From the NCBI RefSeq assembly GCF_003347495.1, contig NZ_QCXY01000012.1, positions 155,861-219,860 on the forward strand: a stretch of DNA of 64,000 nucleotides. The letters are read 5' to 3'. The notes beneath the pieces were generated by a model. That model did not search any database. It was given only the letters and a program-made list of their open reading frames with translations, and was not told where the DNA came from. This stretch comes from Pleomorphovibrio marinus (GTDB taxonomy: Bacteria; Bacteroidota; Bacteroidia; Cytophagales; Cyclobacteriaceae). Positions 37,055 to 46,951 of this stretch are shown here, in pieces. Position numbers and translations under genes: made by a program. Each line of letters starts with the position of its first letter. Within the stretch, counting starts at the first letter, position 1.

Positions 37055-37976
37055 TTTTTAGATTTATTTTGATTTCCTCCTGAATCATTTCTTCATAAGC
37101 CACCTGTAGTCTTTCAATGATTGGTGAATGCTTATCATTGCCTATGGATTTTCCATCTACTTTGGTCACTTTGGTGATTCCTCCAAAGGTACCCGTCACA
37201 AAAGCTTCCTCCGCCCCGTAAACTTCGAATAAAGAAAAGTCTTTCTGCTTGCAGGGAATCCCTAGTCGCTTACAACAGGATATGACATGGGACCTGGTAA
37301 TTCCATTCATGCAATATTTTCCTGTAGACGTCCATACCTCTCCATTTTTTACCATGAAAAAATTAGTTGCGTTGCAGGTGGATACGAATCCGTTGATATC
37401 CAACATCAGGGCCTCATCTGCCCCGGCCTCTATGGCCTGTATCAGGGCTTGGACTTCGTGCAATTTGCTGTGGCAATTTAATCTGGGGTCAAGGTAGTCC
37501 GGAGATCCTCTTCGTATAGTACTGGTAAAAAGTGTAATGCCTCGTTCTTTGGTGTCCTCAGAGGCTATTTTATGTTCTGCTATGATTACCATATTTGGCC
37601 CACTCACTGTAAGACGAGGATCTTGAGAAGGGGTCTTTTTTATGCCCCTGGTTATCATGAGCCTTACATGGATATGGTCCTTCATTTGGTTGGCTTCCAG
37701 TGTGTGCTTTACTTCCTTTATGATTTCCTGCCTGCTCAATGGCAAATGCATTCCAATCACCTTGGCCGATTGCCAAAGCCTGTCTAAGTGCTCATTCACA
37801 AACAACAGGCAGCCCTGGTGAACCCGGAAGCCCTCCCATACGCCGTCCCCTACCAGGTAGCCACTGTCGTAAACCGATATTTTGGCTTCTTTGCGAGGGA
37901 AAAGCTCACCGTTTACAGAAATAAGGATGTTTTCATTTCTGGGATCCTCTATGGCATCATGTGTTCCTTTTGGCAT
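37047..37976 (-). CDS. class IV aminotransferase
   Basis: A 309-residue fold-type IV PLP enzyme related to branched-chain and D-amino-acid aminotransferases. It has SVNGELFPRKEAKISVYDSG, LVGDGVWEGFRVHQG with the phosphate-binding Arg region, the PLP lysine in NCHSKLHEVQALI, GADEALMLDINGFVSTCNATNFF, and CMNGITRSHVI. It differs from canonical BCAT in the STCNATN loop, so the amino-acid specificity is uncertain. It sits 15 bases after rarA and overlaps the sulfotransferase gene. Confidence 0.88.
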   Translation of the reverse strand: MPKGTHDAIEDPRNENILISVNGELFPRKEAKISVYDSGYLVGDGVWEGFRVHQGCLLFVNEHLDRLWQSAKVIGMHLPLSRQEIIKEVKHTLEANQMKDHIHVRLMITRGIKKTPSQDPRLTVSGPNMVIIAEHKIASEDTKERGITLFTSTIRRGSPDYLDPRLNCHSKLHEVQALIQAIEAGADEALMLDINGFVSTCNATNFFMVKNGEVWTSTGKYCMNGITRSHVISCCKRLGIPCKQKDFSLFEVYGAEEAFVTGTFGGITKVTKVDGKSIGNDKHSPIIERLQVAYEEMIQEEIKINLKNG

Positions 37977-37991
37977 TAGTAATCAGTTGTT

Positions 37992-39254
37992 TTAGTAACC
38001 GTATTTTTTCTTCCATCTTTGGAGTAAAAACCTCCTCAGTTCGTTTTCTCTGGGATTTTGACCAGGATCGTATAGCTGCCTGTTCTTTAGTTCGTCTGGC
38101 ATGAATTCTTGCTCTATAAAGTTGTTTTCAAAATCATGCGCGTATTTATAAGCTTTCCCGTAATTCAAGTCCTTCATCAGCTTGGTGGGGGCATTTCGAA
38201 GGTGCAAAGGCACAGAAAGATCCCCCGTTTCCTTTACCAAAGCCTGGGCCTGGTTAATGGCCTTATACGAGGCGTTACTCTTTGGGGAACTGGCCAAATA
38301 AGTCACGCATTGGGAAAGTATGATCCTGGATTCTGGATACCCTATTACCTTTACCGCTTCAAAACAATTGGTGGCCAACAAAAGGGCATTAGGGTTTGCG
38401 TTTCCGATGTCTTCCGAGGCCAGGATTAGCAAACGACGGGCGATAAATTTCACGTCTTCGCCCCCTTCTATCATCCTGGCCAACCAATATACCGCTGCAT
38501 TTGGGTCAGATCCACGTATGGACTTTATAAAGGCAGATATTATATCATAATGCTGTTCCCCCGACTTATCGTACAAGGCCACTTTTCGTTGGGCTATTTC
38601 CGTCACCAATGCATTGGTGATTTCGCAAACGTTCTCGTTTATACTGTCGATCACTATTTCAAAGAGATTTAGTAGCTTTCTGCCATCCCCTCCAGAAAGC
38701 CGAAGTAACGCCTCTGTCTCTTTGAGTTCAATATTTTTGGTTTGCAACTCCCCGTCCTTTTCCATTGCCTGATGCAGCATCGCTTCCAGTTCATGCCTTC
38801 CCAGTGAGTTTAGCGTAAACACCTGACACCTGGAAAGCAAAGCAGCATTTACTTCAAATGAGGGGTTTTCTGTAGTCGCTCCTATAAGACGAATGACCCC
38901 CTTCTCCACCGCACCTAGCAGGGCATCTTGCTGGGACTTGTTAAACCGATGTATCTCATCAATAAAGAGCACCACTCCTCTTTGAAATTTGGCCTTCTCA
39001 ATTACCTCACGAATATCCTTCACCCCTGAGCTGATGGCGCTTAGGGTGTAAAACGGAACCTTGATTTCATTGGCAATGATATTGGCAATGGTGGTCTTGC
39101 CCACTCCGGGAGGTCCCCAAAGGAACATGGAGGGCACATTGCCGGACTTTATGGCTTTAAAAAGAAAGGCAGAAGGTGCGCTTAGGTGCTCCTGGCCAAT
39201 CAGGTCTTCCAAACGGGTAGGCCGCATGCGTTCTGCCAGAGGTGTCGTGTTCAT
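37992..39254 (-). CDS. rarA: replication-associated recombination protein A
   Basis: A 420-residue AAA+ clamp-loader-like ATPase (MgsA/RarA). It begins [20 protein letters not shown], has Walker [11 protein letters not shown], Walker [18 protein letters not shown], sensor 1 [11 protein letters not shown] and the C-terminal tetramerisation part with [20 protein letters not shown] and [17 protein letters not shown]. It acts at stalled replication forks. A TAATTTTG at 39266-39259 on the minus strand would give an almost leaderless transcript, so it may be chance. Confidence 0.95.
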   Translation of the reverse strand: MNTTPLAERMRPTRLEDLIGQEHLSAPSAFLFKAIKSGNVPSMFLWGPPGVGKTTIANIIANEIKVPFYTLSAISSGVKDIREVIEKAKFQRGVVLFIDEIHRFNKSQQDALLGAVEKGVIRLIGATTENPSFEVNAALLSRCQVFTLNSLGRHELEAMLHQAMEKDGELQTKNIELKETEALLRLSGGDGRKLLNLFEIVIDSINENVCEITNALVTEIAQRKVALYDKSGEQHYDIISAFIKSIRGSDPNAAVYWLARMIEGGEDVKFIARRLLILASEDIGNANPNALLLATNCFEAVKVIGYPESRIILSQCVTYLASSPKSNASYKAINQAQALVKETGDLSVPLHLRNAPTKLMKDLNYGKAYKYAHDFENNFIEQEFMPDELKNRQLYDPGQNPRENELRRFLLQRWKKKYGY

Positions 39255-39780
39255 GCTACAAAATTACAATAAATATGGGTAGGGCTGGAATGAAATTCCA
39301 AGCTATAATCAATTCTTTTTTATTGTTGAACTTTGCCTCTTCTGGCAATGGATTTTCCAAGTTTTTTCCCTCTTGGATTCACCTAAAGATCTTCCAGATT
39401 TCTTAACAAAAAATTTATTTAAGAAACTTGACAACCTGATAAATATTATTCTAAATTTACTGTAATTAAAGCCATATGTTCTACTATTATCAGTATTTAT
39501 AAAATATAGTTTTAATACTAGGCCATTTCACGCTTTGGTTTGCAATCATGTTTTCAGTTTTCAACATTATAATCTATTTCTTATGAAAGCAGCAAGCACC
39601 AGTTAGTTATTTCGGAATTCGAACAATCTACAATTTCACGTATTTTAAAAAACCAATCAACAAGTGTCCTAAATAACTGATTAGTTAGTTCCGGTGATAT
39701 TTTTTAGCTTCATTATCAATTTTTTCGGAACCTAGCCTAGCCAGCATGTCAGAAGGCTGTTGATACAAACTTTACTTCCA
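39255..39780. other. upstream region of the second susC
   Basis: This 526-base AT-rich stretch has no supported gene. It holds a motif shared with the first susC (39525-39546), and a partial repeat of its ATTTCACG core at 39633-39640. The susC promoter and any long 5' leader must lie here. No riboswitch was recognised. Confidence 0.55.
39525..39546. promoter_or_regulatory. shared motif upstream of susC (copy 2)
   Basis: ATTTCACGCTTT followed by GGTTTGCAAT, nearly identical to 31775-31797. Here it is in the sense direction, about 235-255 bases upstream of the predicted start. Confidence 0.5.
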
Positions 39781-42700
39781 ATGTTTAAATTTCTAAAAAT
39801 GCCCCCAAAAAACTGGGGAGTATGTCTCCTGGTATCCGGATGTTTGCTCGGAAGCCTGGTAAATGATGTGCAAGCCGTTTCATCCAACCTGAAAAGTGGA
39901 AAGCTGGCCAATGTGGTTTATGATGTGTCCGTAAGAGGAAAAGTCACTGATGAAAACAATTTGCCCCTGCCTGGGGCAACCATTTCCATTCAGGGGACCA
40001 CCCGTGGAACGATTTCCGACATAGACGGTGACTTTTCTATTGTTGTTCCTGAAAATTCAAATTTGGTTGTTTCATTTATCGGTTATCAGTCTCAGATCAT
40101 TCGAATTACCAACCAATCCATGCTAATCATCAAGATGCAGCAAGATGACTCCGCCTTAGAAGAGGTAGTGGTGATTGGCTATGGTACTCAGCGTAAATCT
40201 GACCTTACTGGCTCTGTAGGATCGGTAGGTGCTCAGGAGCTAAGTGAGAGACCTGCCCCTTCCCTTAACCAAGCCTTGGCAGGAAGGGTAGCAGGTGTGC
40301 AGGTCAACACAAACTCAGGCAGACCCGGTGGAAGAACCAACGTAAGGATTCGCGGCTTCAGCTCTATCAACTCCTCAAACAACCCACTTTATGTGGTAGA
40401 CGGCGTGATGCTGCCTATGGGAACCATGGATCAAGCCAGCAACCCGATTGATTACATCAACCCCAACGACATCGTTTCAGTAGAGGTACTGAAAGATGCC
40501 TCTTCCACTGCCATTTATGGTTCCAGGGGAGCAAACGGTGTCATACTAGTGACCACCAAAAAGGGAAAAGCCGGGGAAGGTACAGTCACTTACAATGCAG
40601 ATTTCAGTGTGAATACCATAGGCCCCAATCGCCCTGAAGTATTGAATGCAAGAGAATATTTAGAAGTGGAAGAACTTGCTTGGCGAAACATGGAAAAATA
40701 TGACCCGGAAGGTTGGGCCGCAGGAAGGTGGGCCTATCTGAACCCTGTGCTGCGCAGAACCGACCCGCGAATTTTCGATGCAAACGGAAACCCTAAGTTT
40801 GACACAGACTGGTTCAAAGAGACCACCCAGAATAAAATATCGCAAAACCATCAACTTGGTTTCACGGGTGGAAATGATCGTACGGCCTATTCCCTCTCAT
40901 TGGGATACAGGGATGACCAAGGACTTTTGAAAACCTCCTACCTGACCCGGTATTCCTCCCGGTTCACGATTGATGACCAAGTGAAAAGCTGGTTGACCAT
41001 TGGTGGCACCATCAGTTATAACAATCAGGAGGAAAATTTGGTAGACGTTTCTGACGCTGTTCCTAGACAGATTGTGGAGGACTTTCCTTTCATGCCTGTA
41101 AGGTACGAGGACGGAACCTTTGCCAATAACCGGGACTACCCGTTTGCTGAAGGCACCATGAGTTCCATGCATAGACTCTATGGTAGGAGATATGTGCTGA
41201 ACACCCAGACTACTCTAGGGAGTGCCTATTCCAATATCAAGTTTGCAGAAGGTCTAGAAATGCGCACTGTATTGGGGGTCAACATTATGACACAGGAGAA
41301 CAGCCAATCCAGTACACGTACGCTGTCCATTGCCCAAAACGGGACAGCCTCCAAGAGCATGAGACGGGACAGTTTCTGGTCGCTGGAGAATTACCTTACC
41401 TACAATAAGGTGTTTGCGGAAAGGCATTCCTTCACCGGACTGCTTGGTATTTCATGGCAAGAAAACACATTAACAACCATGAATGCAAGCATCCAGAACT
41501 TCGCCACAGATTTCTTCACTTTTGACAATTTAGGTGCCGGTTCTCAATTGCCCAGAGTAGGTTCAGGAGCATCTAGACATGCCTTGAGTTCTTATTTCGC
41601 AAGGATCAATTACAACCTGGACGGTAAATACCTATTCACCGCCACCGGGAGGGCGGATGGTTCTTCAAAGTTTGGTGAAAACAACAAGTTTGCCTACTTC
41701 CCATCTACGGCAGTAGCATGGAGGCTCTCTGAAGAGGGTTTTTTGAAAAACCACTCCATCATTTCAAATTTAAAACTTAGAGCAAGCCATGGACTTACCG
41801 GAAACTCCGAGATCCCTCCCTATTCCGCATTGGCATTGTTGAGTTCCAACTACTCTGCCATATACAACGAATCCCAAGTAGGGGGGACTGGAATCAACAG
41901 GTTGGCCAACCCTGACTTAAGATGGGAGAAAACAGCACAAAGTGATATAGGCTTGGAGTTAGGGCTATTCATGAACAGGATAACTGTCGAATTCGACTAT
42001 TATTATCGTAAAACCACCGATATGCTGCTTGACTCCCCAGTCCCTAGAACGAGTGGGTATGCCACCATTCGAAGCAACGTGGGTTCCATGCAGAACCAAG
42101 GAATCGAATTTACGCTGAATACCGTGAACATCGAGAAGGCCGATTTCACCTGGAACACCTCCTTTAACCTCTCTGCAAACCGGAACAAAGTACTTTCACT
42201 GGCAACGCCAGCCGATATCTTCGGTGTAGGAGGCCCTAATTTCACCAACCAAACCAACATCATCCGTGTAGGGGAGCCTGTAGGGTCATTTTGGGGCCTG
42301 GTGAGACTGGGCACCTGGAGTGAAGCCGAAAGGGATGAAGCGGCAGAGTATGTTAGCTATAGAAACGGCCTCACCATCCTGCCTGGTGACATCAAATACT
42401 TGGATGTAAATGGCGACAAAGCGATCAATGATTCCGACCGGATGATCATAGGAAACGGTAATCCCAACTTGTGGGGGGCAATGAACAACAGTGTCCGCTT
42501 CAGAAACTGGGACTTTACCCTGGAATTCCAATACATGTATGGCAATGACATATTGGACATGAACCTGCACCCCAGTGAAGACAGGCAAGCCTTGGCCAAT
42601 AGCTACCGCACGGTGCTAAACGCTTGGACTCCAACCAACCAAAACACCATGATTGCGGAAATCAGGGATACCCGTGCCGGCTATGTGACCAATGTGGATT

Positions 42701-42978
42701 CCCATTGGGTGAAAGATGGTTCATTTTTGAGGGGACGAAACCTGCTAATCGGATACACCTTTCCCGCAGAAGTGGCCAACAGAATCAAATTGAATAGATT
42801 GAGGATTTATTCCACCGCGCAAAATTTCTTCCTGATCACAGGAAAGGACATTATAGGTGATCCGGAGGTGGCACCCATAAGGGGAGGAGATGGAAACAAC
42901 GTTTTTTCCCAAGGAATGAACTGGCACGCCTACCCAAAGCCCACCACCTATATGTTAGGGCTTCAGGTGACCCTGTAA
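39781..42978 (+). CDS. SusC/RagA TonB-linked outer-membrane transporter
   Basis: About 1065 residues. A signal region (MPPKNWGVCLLVSGCLLGSL, ending VQAV) leads to a regulatory domain (VRGKVTDENNLPLPGATISIQ), the TonB box/plug (ALEEVVVIGYGTQRKSDLTG, NVRIRGFSSINSSNNPLYVVDGVM, DASSTAIYGSRGANGVILVTTKKG) and a C-terminal barrel ending MLGLQVTL. ATG at 39781 is preferred over the upstream TTG at 39760; ATG 39799 is also possible. It pairs with the SusD gene 33 bases downstream. Substrate unknown. Confidence 0.94.
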   Translation: MFKFLKMPPKNWGVCLLVSGCLLGSLVNDVQAVSSNLKSGKLANVVYDVSVRGKVTDENNLPLPGATISIQGTTRGTISDIDGDFSIVVPENSNLVVSFIGYQSQIIRITNQSMLIIKMQQDDSALEEVVVIGYGTQRKSDLTGSVGSVGAQELSERPAPSLNQALAGRVAGVQVNTNSGRPGGRTNVRIRGFSSINSSNNPLYVVDGVMLPMGTMDQASNPIDYINPNDIVSVEVLKDASSTAIYGSRGANGVILVTTKKGKAGEGTVTYNADFSVNTIGPNRPEVLNAREYLEVEELAWRNMEKYDPEGWAAGRWAYLNPVLRRTDPRIFDANGNPKFDTDWFKETTQNKISQNHQLGFTGGNDRTAYSLSLGYRDDQGLLKTSYLTRYSSRFTIDDQVKSWLTIGGTISYNNQEENLVDVSDAVPRQIVEDFPFMPVRYEDGTFANNRDYPFAEGTMSSMHRLYGRRYVLNTQTTLGSAYSNIKFAEGLEMRTVLGVNIMTQENSQSSTRTLSIAQNGTASKSMRRDSFWSLENYLTYNKVFAERHSFTGLLGISWQENTLTTMNASIQNFATDFFTFDNLGAGSQLPRVGSGASRHALSSYFARINYNLDGKYLFTATGRADGSSKFGENNKFAYFPSTAVAWRLSEEGFLKNHSIISNLKLRASHGLTGNSEIPPYSALALLSSNYSAIYNESQVGGTGINRLANPDLRWEKTAQSDIGLELGLFMNRITVEFDYYYRKTTDMLLDSPVPRTSGYATIRSNVGSMQNQGIEFTLNTVNIEKADFTWNTSFNLSANRNKVLSLATPADIFGVGGPNFTNQTNIIRVGEPVGSFWGLVRLGTWSEAERDEAAEYVSYRNGLTILPGDIKYLDVNGDKAINDSDRMIIGNGNPNLWGAMNNSVRFRNWDFTLEFQYMYGNDILDMNLHPSEDRQALANSYRTVLNAWTPTNQNTMIAEIRDTRAGYVTNVDSHWVKDGSFLRGRNLLIGYTFPAEVANRIKLNRLRIYSTAQNFFLITGKDIIGDPEVAPIRGGDGNNVFSQGMNWHAYPKPTTYMLGLQVTL

Positions 42979-43011
42979 TTTTTAAAGGATTTAACCTAAA
43001 ACATTGTAATC

Positions 43012-44571
43012 ATGAATACCATAAATAAATATAAAAGCATTTCCTGTTTAGTGATAGGAATAGTCCTCAGCAGCATTGTCAGCTGTACCGATTTTCTTAA
43101 AGAGGAAGATCCATCAAACCTCACTCCTGGATCATTCTATACCATACCTGACCATGCAGAGGCAGCACTTGCCGCGGTTTATGCAGATATGAGGTTTTAT
43201 GGAGGTGACGGAGGGATTTTCTCTTCTACGTGGCAATTGCTGGAGGCCCCCACAGGTACCTCCACGACAGAAACGGCACAAAATTCCGACCTGAACAACC
43301 TCTACGGACTAATTTATGACGGGCGCACCCAACATGTGATAAACTGGTGGAACGGGCTTTATAAAGTCATTGCCCAGGCAAATATGGTGGTAGATAGAGT
43401 TCCGGCAATTTCTCCAATGGATGAAAACCAAAAGAAAAAAATAATTGGAGAGGCTCGGTTCTTACGTGCATGGGCATACTTCTATGCCGTAAGGCTCTGG
43501 GGAAATGTGCCACTTATTACCGCACCTCAAACGGCCAGCTCAGAAGACTTTAAACCCTCACCTTCACCACAAGAGGAAGTTTATAATTTGATTGTGGAGG
43601 ACTTGTTGGCGGCAGAGGCAGCCGGATTGCCTTGGATGGACCCGAGTGGAAGAATATCCCTGGCAGCAGCTAAATCGCAATTAGCGAAAGTCTATCTGAC
43701 CATGGCAGGCTATCCACTGAATAAGGGAAACCAATACTATCAACTGGCAGCCAACAAGTCACTTGAAGTCATTGAATACGCCAATGCTAATCCAGGATTG
43801 ATAAACTTATACCCCAATTATGGCGACCTGCACAATGAAAATAGCGGAAATCGGTTGGAACACCTTTTTATGATCCAATATAACGTGATCGTTGCCGGCA
43901 ATCCCATGAACAATATGTTTCCAAACTTTAAGCCTGTGACTTTTCAGGGACCATCAGGAACTGGTAGTACAGTGCCAACTATTGAATTTTACAATTCCTA
44001 TGAGCAAGGAGACAGACGAACAGTCAACCAAGAAGGGTTTTTCTATACCAGCTATTACACCAATGGCAGCGGAGAACCTTTCGACCTGGGTGCTCCCTAC
44101 ATCTTCAAACACTTTAACCGGGCAGCACTTGGCACATTTGGTGTTCCCGGAAACAGGGCCAACAACCTAAATGTTCCCTTGATCCGTTTTGCGGAAGTCT
44201 TGTTGATGTATGCGGAAGCGCAGAATGAGGTGGGAGGCCCAAATGCACTGGCGCATGAAGGCTTAAAGCGTATCCGCGATAGAGCCACCCTCACTACCCC
44301 TGCATTGGGTGAGTTCACCACAGACTCTTTCCGTGAGGCCGTGTGGCGAGAGCGGTGGCATGAGTTATGCTATGAGCAAATTACCTGGTTTGATATGATT
44401 CGGCTCAGAAAAGTGTATAATGAGCTTACAAATGGTTTTGAAAATTTTGTAGGACATGTCAACCTGAGCTCCAATCAGCCGTTGCGAAACATGCATTTGC
44501 TAATGCCTTTTCCTCTGCCTGAAATGCAAAACAACCCTAATCTGGTTCCTCAAAACCCAGATTATCCTTAA
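43012..44571 (+). CDS. SusD/RagB-like outer-membrane lipoprotein
   Basis: A 519-residue SusD-like protein with a lipoprotein signal peptide (LVIGIVLSSIVSC, Cys about residue 25). It has the helical-repeat features GEARFLRAWAYFYAVRLWGNVPLI, EEVYNLIVEDLLAAEAAG, LIRFAEVLLMYAEAQNEVGG and a C-terminal WRERWHELCYEQITWFDMIRLRK that is typical of the family. It partners the upstream SusC, and a strong terminator follows, so the operon is probably just these two genes. Confidence 0.93.
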   Translation: MNTINKYKSISCLVIGIVLSSIVSCTDFLKEEDPSNLTPGSFYTIPDHAEAALAAVYADMRFYGGDGGIFSSTWQLLEAPTGTSTTETAQNSDLNNLYGLIYDGRTQHVINWWNGLYKVIAQANMVVDRVPAISPMDENQKKKIIGEARFLRAWAYFYAVRLWGNVPLITAPQTASSEDFKPSPSPQEEVYNLIVEDLLAAEAAGLPWMDPSGRISLAAAKSQLAKVYLTMAGYPLNKGNQYYQLAANKSLEVIEYANANPGLINLYPNYGDLHNENSGNRLEHLFMIQYNVIVAGNPMNNMFPNFKPVTFQGPSGTGSTVPTIEFYNSYEQGDRRTVNQEGFFYTSYYTNGSGEPFDLGAPYIFKHFNRAALGTFGVPGNRANNLNVPLIRFAEVLLMYAEAQNEVGGPNALAHEGLKRIRDRATLTTPALGEFTTDSFREAVWRERWHELCYEQITWFDMIRLRKVYNELTNGFENFVGHVNLSSNQPLRNMHLLMPFPLPEMQNNPNLVPQNPDYP

Positions 44572-44594
44572 TAGCAGATAAATGTTACACCATT

Positions 44595-44624
44595 AAAGCG
44601 GCCGCAAAGGGGCCGCTTTTTTTT
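44595..44624 (+). terminator. terminator of the second SusCD operon
   Basis: AAAGCGGCC and GGCCGCTTT form a perfect 9-bp GC-rich stem with a 7-base loop, followed by eight Ts. It lies 24 bases after the susD stop. Confidence 0.93.
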
Positions 44625-44641
44625 GGGTGGTTAGCTAGACC

Positions 44642-44833
44642 TTGTTATCGGTGGGATACAATCAGCTCATTATTGAGGCAACGAGAACTCCATTGGCAGG
44701 GACTGGTAAACCGGAACCCCTCAAACATGACCTTTGCGGTTGGTGGTCTCGCAGAATTGACCTAGAACATCGATTGGTCTACCGCATAGAAAAGGATGCG
44801 ATCATCATTCTCCAGTGCCGGTATCATTATTGA
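44642..44833 (+). pseudogene. truncated YoeB-family toxin remnant
   Basis: This frame encodes the C-terminal ~55 residues of a YoeB/Txe ribosome-dependent mRNA interferase: GTGKPEPLKHDLCGWWSRRI, then EHRLVYRIEKDAIIILQCRYHY, matching the conserved family core and its C-terminal His-Tyr. The normal ~20-25 N-terminal residues are missing: a TAG at 44636 precedes the first possible (TTG) start. No YefM-like antitoxin lies upstream; the space is taken by the susD terminator. It is most likely a decayed toxin-antitoxin module, although a short expressed fragment cannot be excluded. Confidence 0.82.
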
Positions 44834-44876
44834 AGATGGTCACGGAAATTCAAGACTGAACAGCGTAGTGTTCGTA

Positions 44877-45890
44877 TCAACTTAAGTTTTGTAGCCTGCT
44901 TCTTAACTCTTCAAGCATATGGTCGGTGAAATCCAAGTGTGTCACAAACCGGATCTGGTCTTTACCAAACTTGACAGCCTTTATACCCATCTCTGCCAAT
45001 TTACCCAACATTTCTTCAGGAATGACGCTAAGTTTGGCTATCACGATATTAGTTTGCACCGGAAGAACTTCCTCTACTGATGGATGCACGTCCAAAAGTT
45101 CTCCAATTGCCCTTGCTCTTGCATGGTCTTCTTCCAGGCGCTGCACGTGATGGTCCAGTGCGTAAATAGCCGCAGCAGCAAGAAAACCTGCCTGCCTCAT
45201 TCCGCCCCCGAGTGATTTGCGAATTCTCCTGGCTCGCTTGATATCCTTCTTACTTCCCAAAAGCAGCGAACCTACCGGGCAACCCAGCCCTTTGCTCATG
45301 CAAACGGAAAGGGTGTCGAACATCTCCCCCCAATCCGAAGGTCGGTCACCCGTCACTGCCAATGCGTTAAATAACCTTGCACCATCCAAATGCATTTTTA
45401 TACCCTGACTACTACAAAGTTCCTTTATGGGATGTACCTCTTCCAAAGTATAAATACTTCCCCCACCCTTGTTCATGGTATTCTCAAGTGCCAAAAGGGT
45501 AGTTTCACAGGCATGTACATCATCGGGACTGATGTGCTCGGCAATGGTCTCAGCCGAAATCTTTCCATATGCCCCTTCCAAAAGTTTGACGGATGCATGG
45601 GCATTGGACATAATCCCTCCTGCTTCATATAGATAAATATGCGAATCCTTATGGCAAATGACTTCCTTTTGCGGGCCAGCATTAAGTGTAATGCCGATTT
45701 GGTTGGTCATAGTCCCTGACGGACAGAACAAGGCCGCCTCTTTGCCAAATAGTGTGGCCACCTTCCGCTCCAGTTCATTTACCGTAGGATCCTCACCAAA
45801 CACATCGTCCCCTACCGCTGCGGTGTACATGGCCTCGAGCATTTCCTTGGTTGGTTTTGTGACCGTATCTGAGCGCAAATCAATTGTCAT
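44877..45890 (-). CDS. ltaE: low-specificity threonine aldolase
   Basis: A 337-residue PLP enzyme that splits threonine to glycine and acetaldehyde. It starts MTIDLRSDTVTKPTKEML, the family hallmark, and has FCPSGTMTNQIG, HLDGARLFNA (Asp for the PLP pyridine) and the PLP lysine in SVCMSKGLGCPVGSLL. An upstream in-frame ATG would add eight residues; the chosen start matches homologues. It is monocistronic as far as can be seen. Confidence 0.93.
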   Translation of the reverse strand: MTIDLRSDTVTKPTKEMLEAMYTAAVGDDVFGEDPTVNELERKVATLFGKEAALFCPSGTMTNQIGITLNAGPQKEVICHKDSHIYLYEAGGIMSNAHASVKLLEGAYGKISAETIAEHISPDDVHACETTLLALENTMNKGGGSIYTLEEVHPIKELCSSQGIKMHLDGARLFNALAVTGDRPSDWGEMFDTLSVCMSKGLGCPVGSLLLGSKKDIKRARRIRKSLGGGMRQAGFLAAAAIYALDHHVQRLEEDHARARAIGELLDVHPSVEEVLPVQTNIVIAKLSVIPEEMLGKLAEMGIKAVKFGKDQIRFVTHLDFTDHMLEELRSRLQNLS

Positions 45891-46018
45891 CCCTTTTAGT
45901 TTTATTCTCCTCACCCGAAAACCCTGTTTTCCAACTTAGGCAGCAGAATGAAAAGATCATTTATGCTACGAAAGTAAAACATTCCCTTGGATTAAGCTCA
46001 CATTGCGTATGGCGGATT

Positions 46019-46951
46019 TTAATCGAAAAAACTCTTCATTTTCGAATTTTCCGGTATTAGCTCAATCAAAGCCTTGGCTGCTTCAATTGGCCTGTCAGTG
46101 GCCAATATATCTGCCCCCCTTTTTATATAGGGGAGGTAGGTGGCATCTCCCCTAGCTTCCGCTCTTCTGTCTAAGTTACCGATAACCCCTAGAATGGTGA
46201 ACACCCCTTTACCATGAAGAAGCCGGTTAAAAGCCTCAGGCCTTTCAGAAGTTCCTGTAAAAGCGATCCAGTTTTCCACCGGAATACCGGAATCCTCGTG
46301 CATCCTCAACTCCTCTTCGTTCCTTATAGTCAGGGATAACATCAAATCGGGGTCTAATTGATGTACTTTCTTGGCGGCAGCCACATTGTAGGTGATTACT
46401 GCAGCATAGGAGTGCGCATGGTATTTTTGAATTGCCTCCACTACCTTTTCGAAAGGGACCTCCCTTTTGATGTCCACGGTGAATACCGTCTTTCCCCTCC
46501 CCCACTCCAAGGCATCCTCAAATGTGGGAACCCTAAACTCCGTTCGATCTCCTTCCCTGTCAACCAAATAAAGTTCCTGTATTTCCTTGAAGGTATAGTC
46601 TCTCACCTCCCCACTTCCTGTGGTAGTTCTATCCAGGGTATTGTCGTGCATCAATATCAATACCGAGTCTTTGGTGATAGCCACGTCGAATTCAATGATT
46701 GCGTGGGTGTGTTCCAATACATGCTCAAATGCCTCTATGGAATTTTCAGGATAACCCGGATAAGGCCCACCTCTGTGCGCAGAAACCATAGGAACTCTAT
46801 CGGCTGACCAAGAAAAAAACTTCTTAGCTTCCTCTGTGCTTTTCAAAGAAATCCGATGAAGATCAAGTTGATCTACTTCCGTCCTTTTATCGTCACAGGA
46901 AGAACAGGCAATAAATAGGAACACCCAAAAAGCGGAAACAAATTTATTCAT
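46019..46951 (-). CDS. glycerophosphodiester phosphodiesterase family lipoprotein
   Basis: A 310-residue lipoprotein (FVSAFWVFLFIACSSC signal). The GDPD TIM barrel is clear: SAHRGGPYPGYPENSIEAFEH with the catalytic His and metal ligands, then FDVAITKDSVLILMHDNTLDRTT with the second His. It hydrolyses glycerophosphodiesters and would act at the periplasmic face. It overlaps the DUF2721 gene upstream by eight bases. Confidence 0.9.
   Translation of the reverse strand: MNKFVSAFWVFLFIACSSCDDKRTEVDQLDLHRISLKSTEEAKKFFSWSADRVPMVSAHRGGPYPGYPENSIEAFEHVLEHTHAIIEFDVAITKDSVLILMHDNTLDRTTTGSGEVRDYTFKEIQELYLVDREGDRTEFRVPTFEDALEWGRGKTVFTVDIKREVPFEKVVEAIQKYHAHSYAAVITYNVAAAKKVHQLDPDLMLSLTIRNEEELRMHEDSGIPVENWIAFTGTSERPEAFNRLLHGKGVFTILGVIGNLDRRAEARGDATYLPYIKRGADILATDRPIEAAKALIELIPENSKMKSFFD

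Noticed and set aside
39255..39266. TAATTTTG as rarA promoter
   Set aside because: It would give a nearly leaderless RNA and has no -33 TTG at the right distance, so chance is likely.
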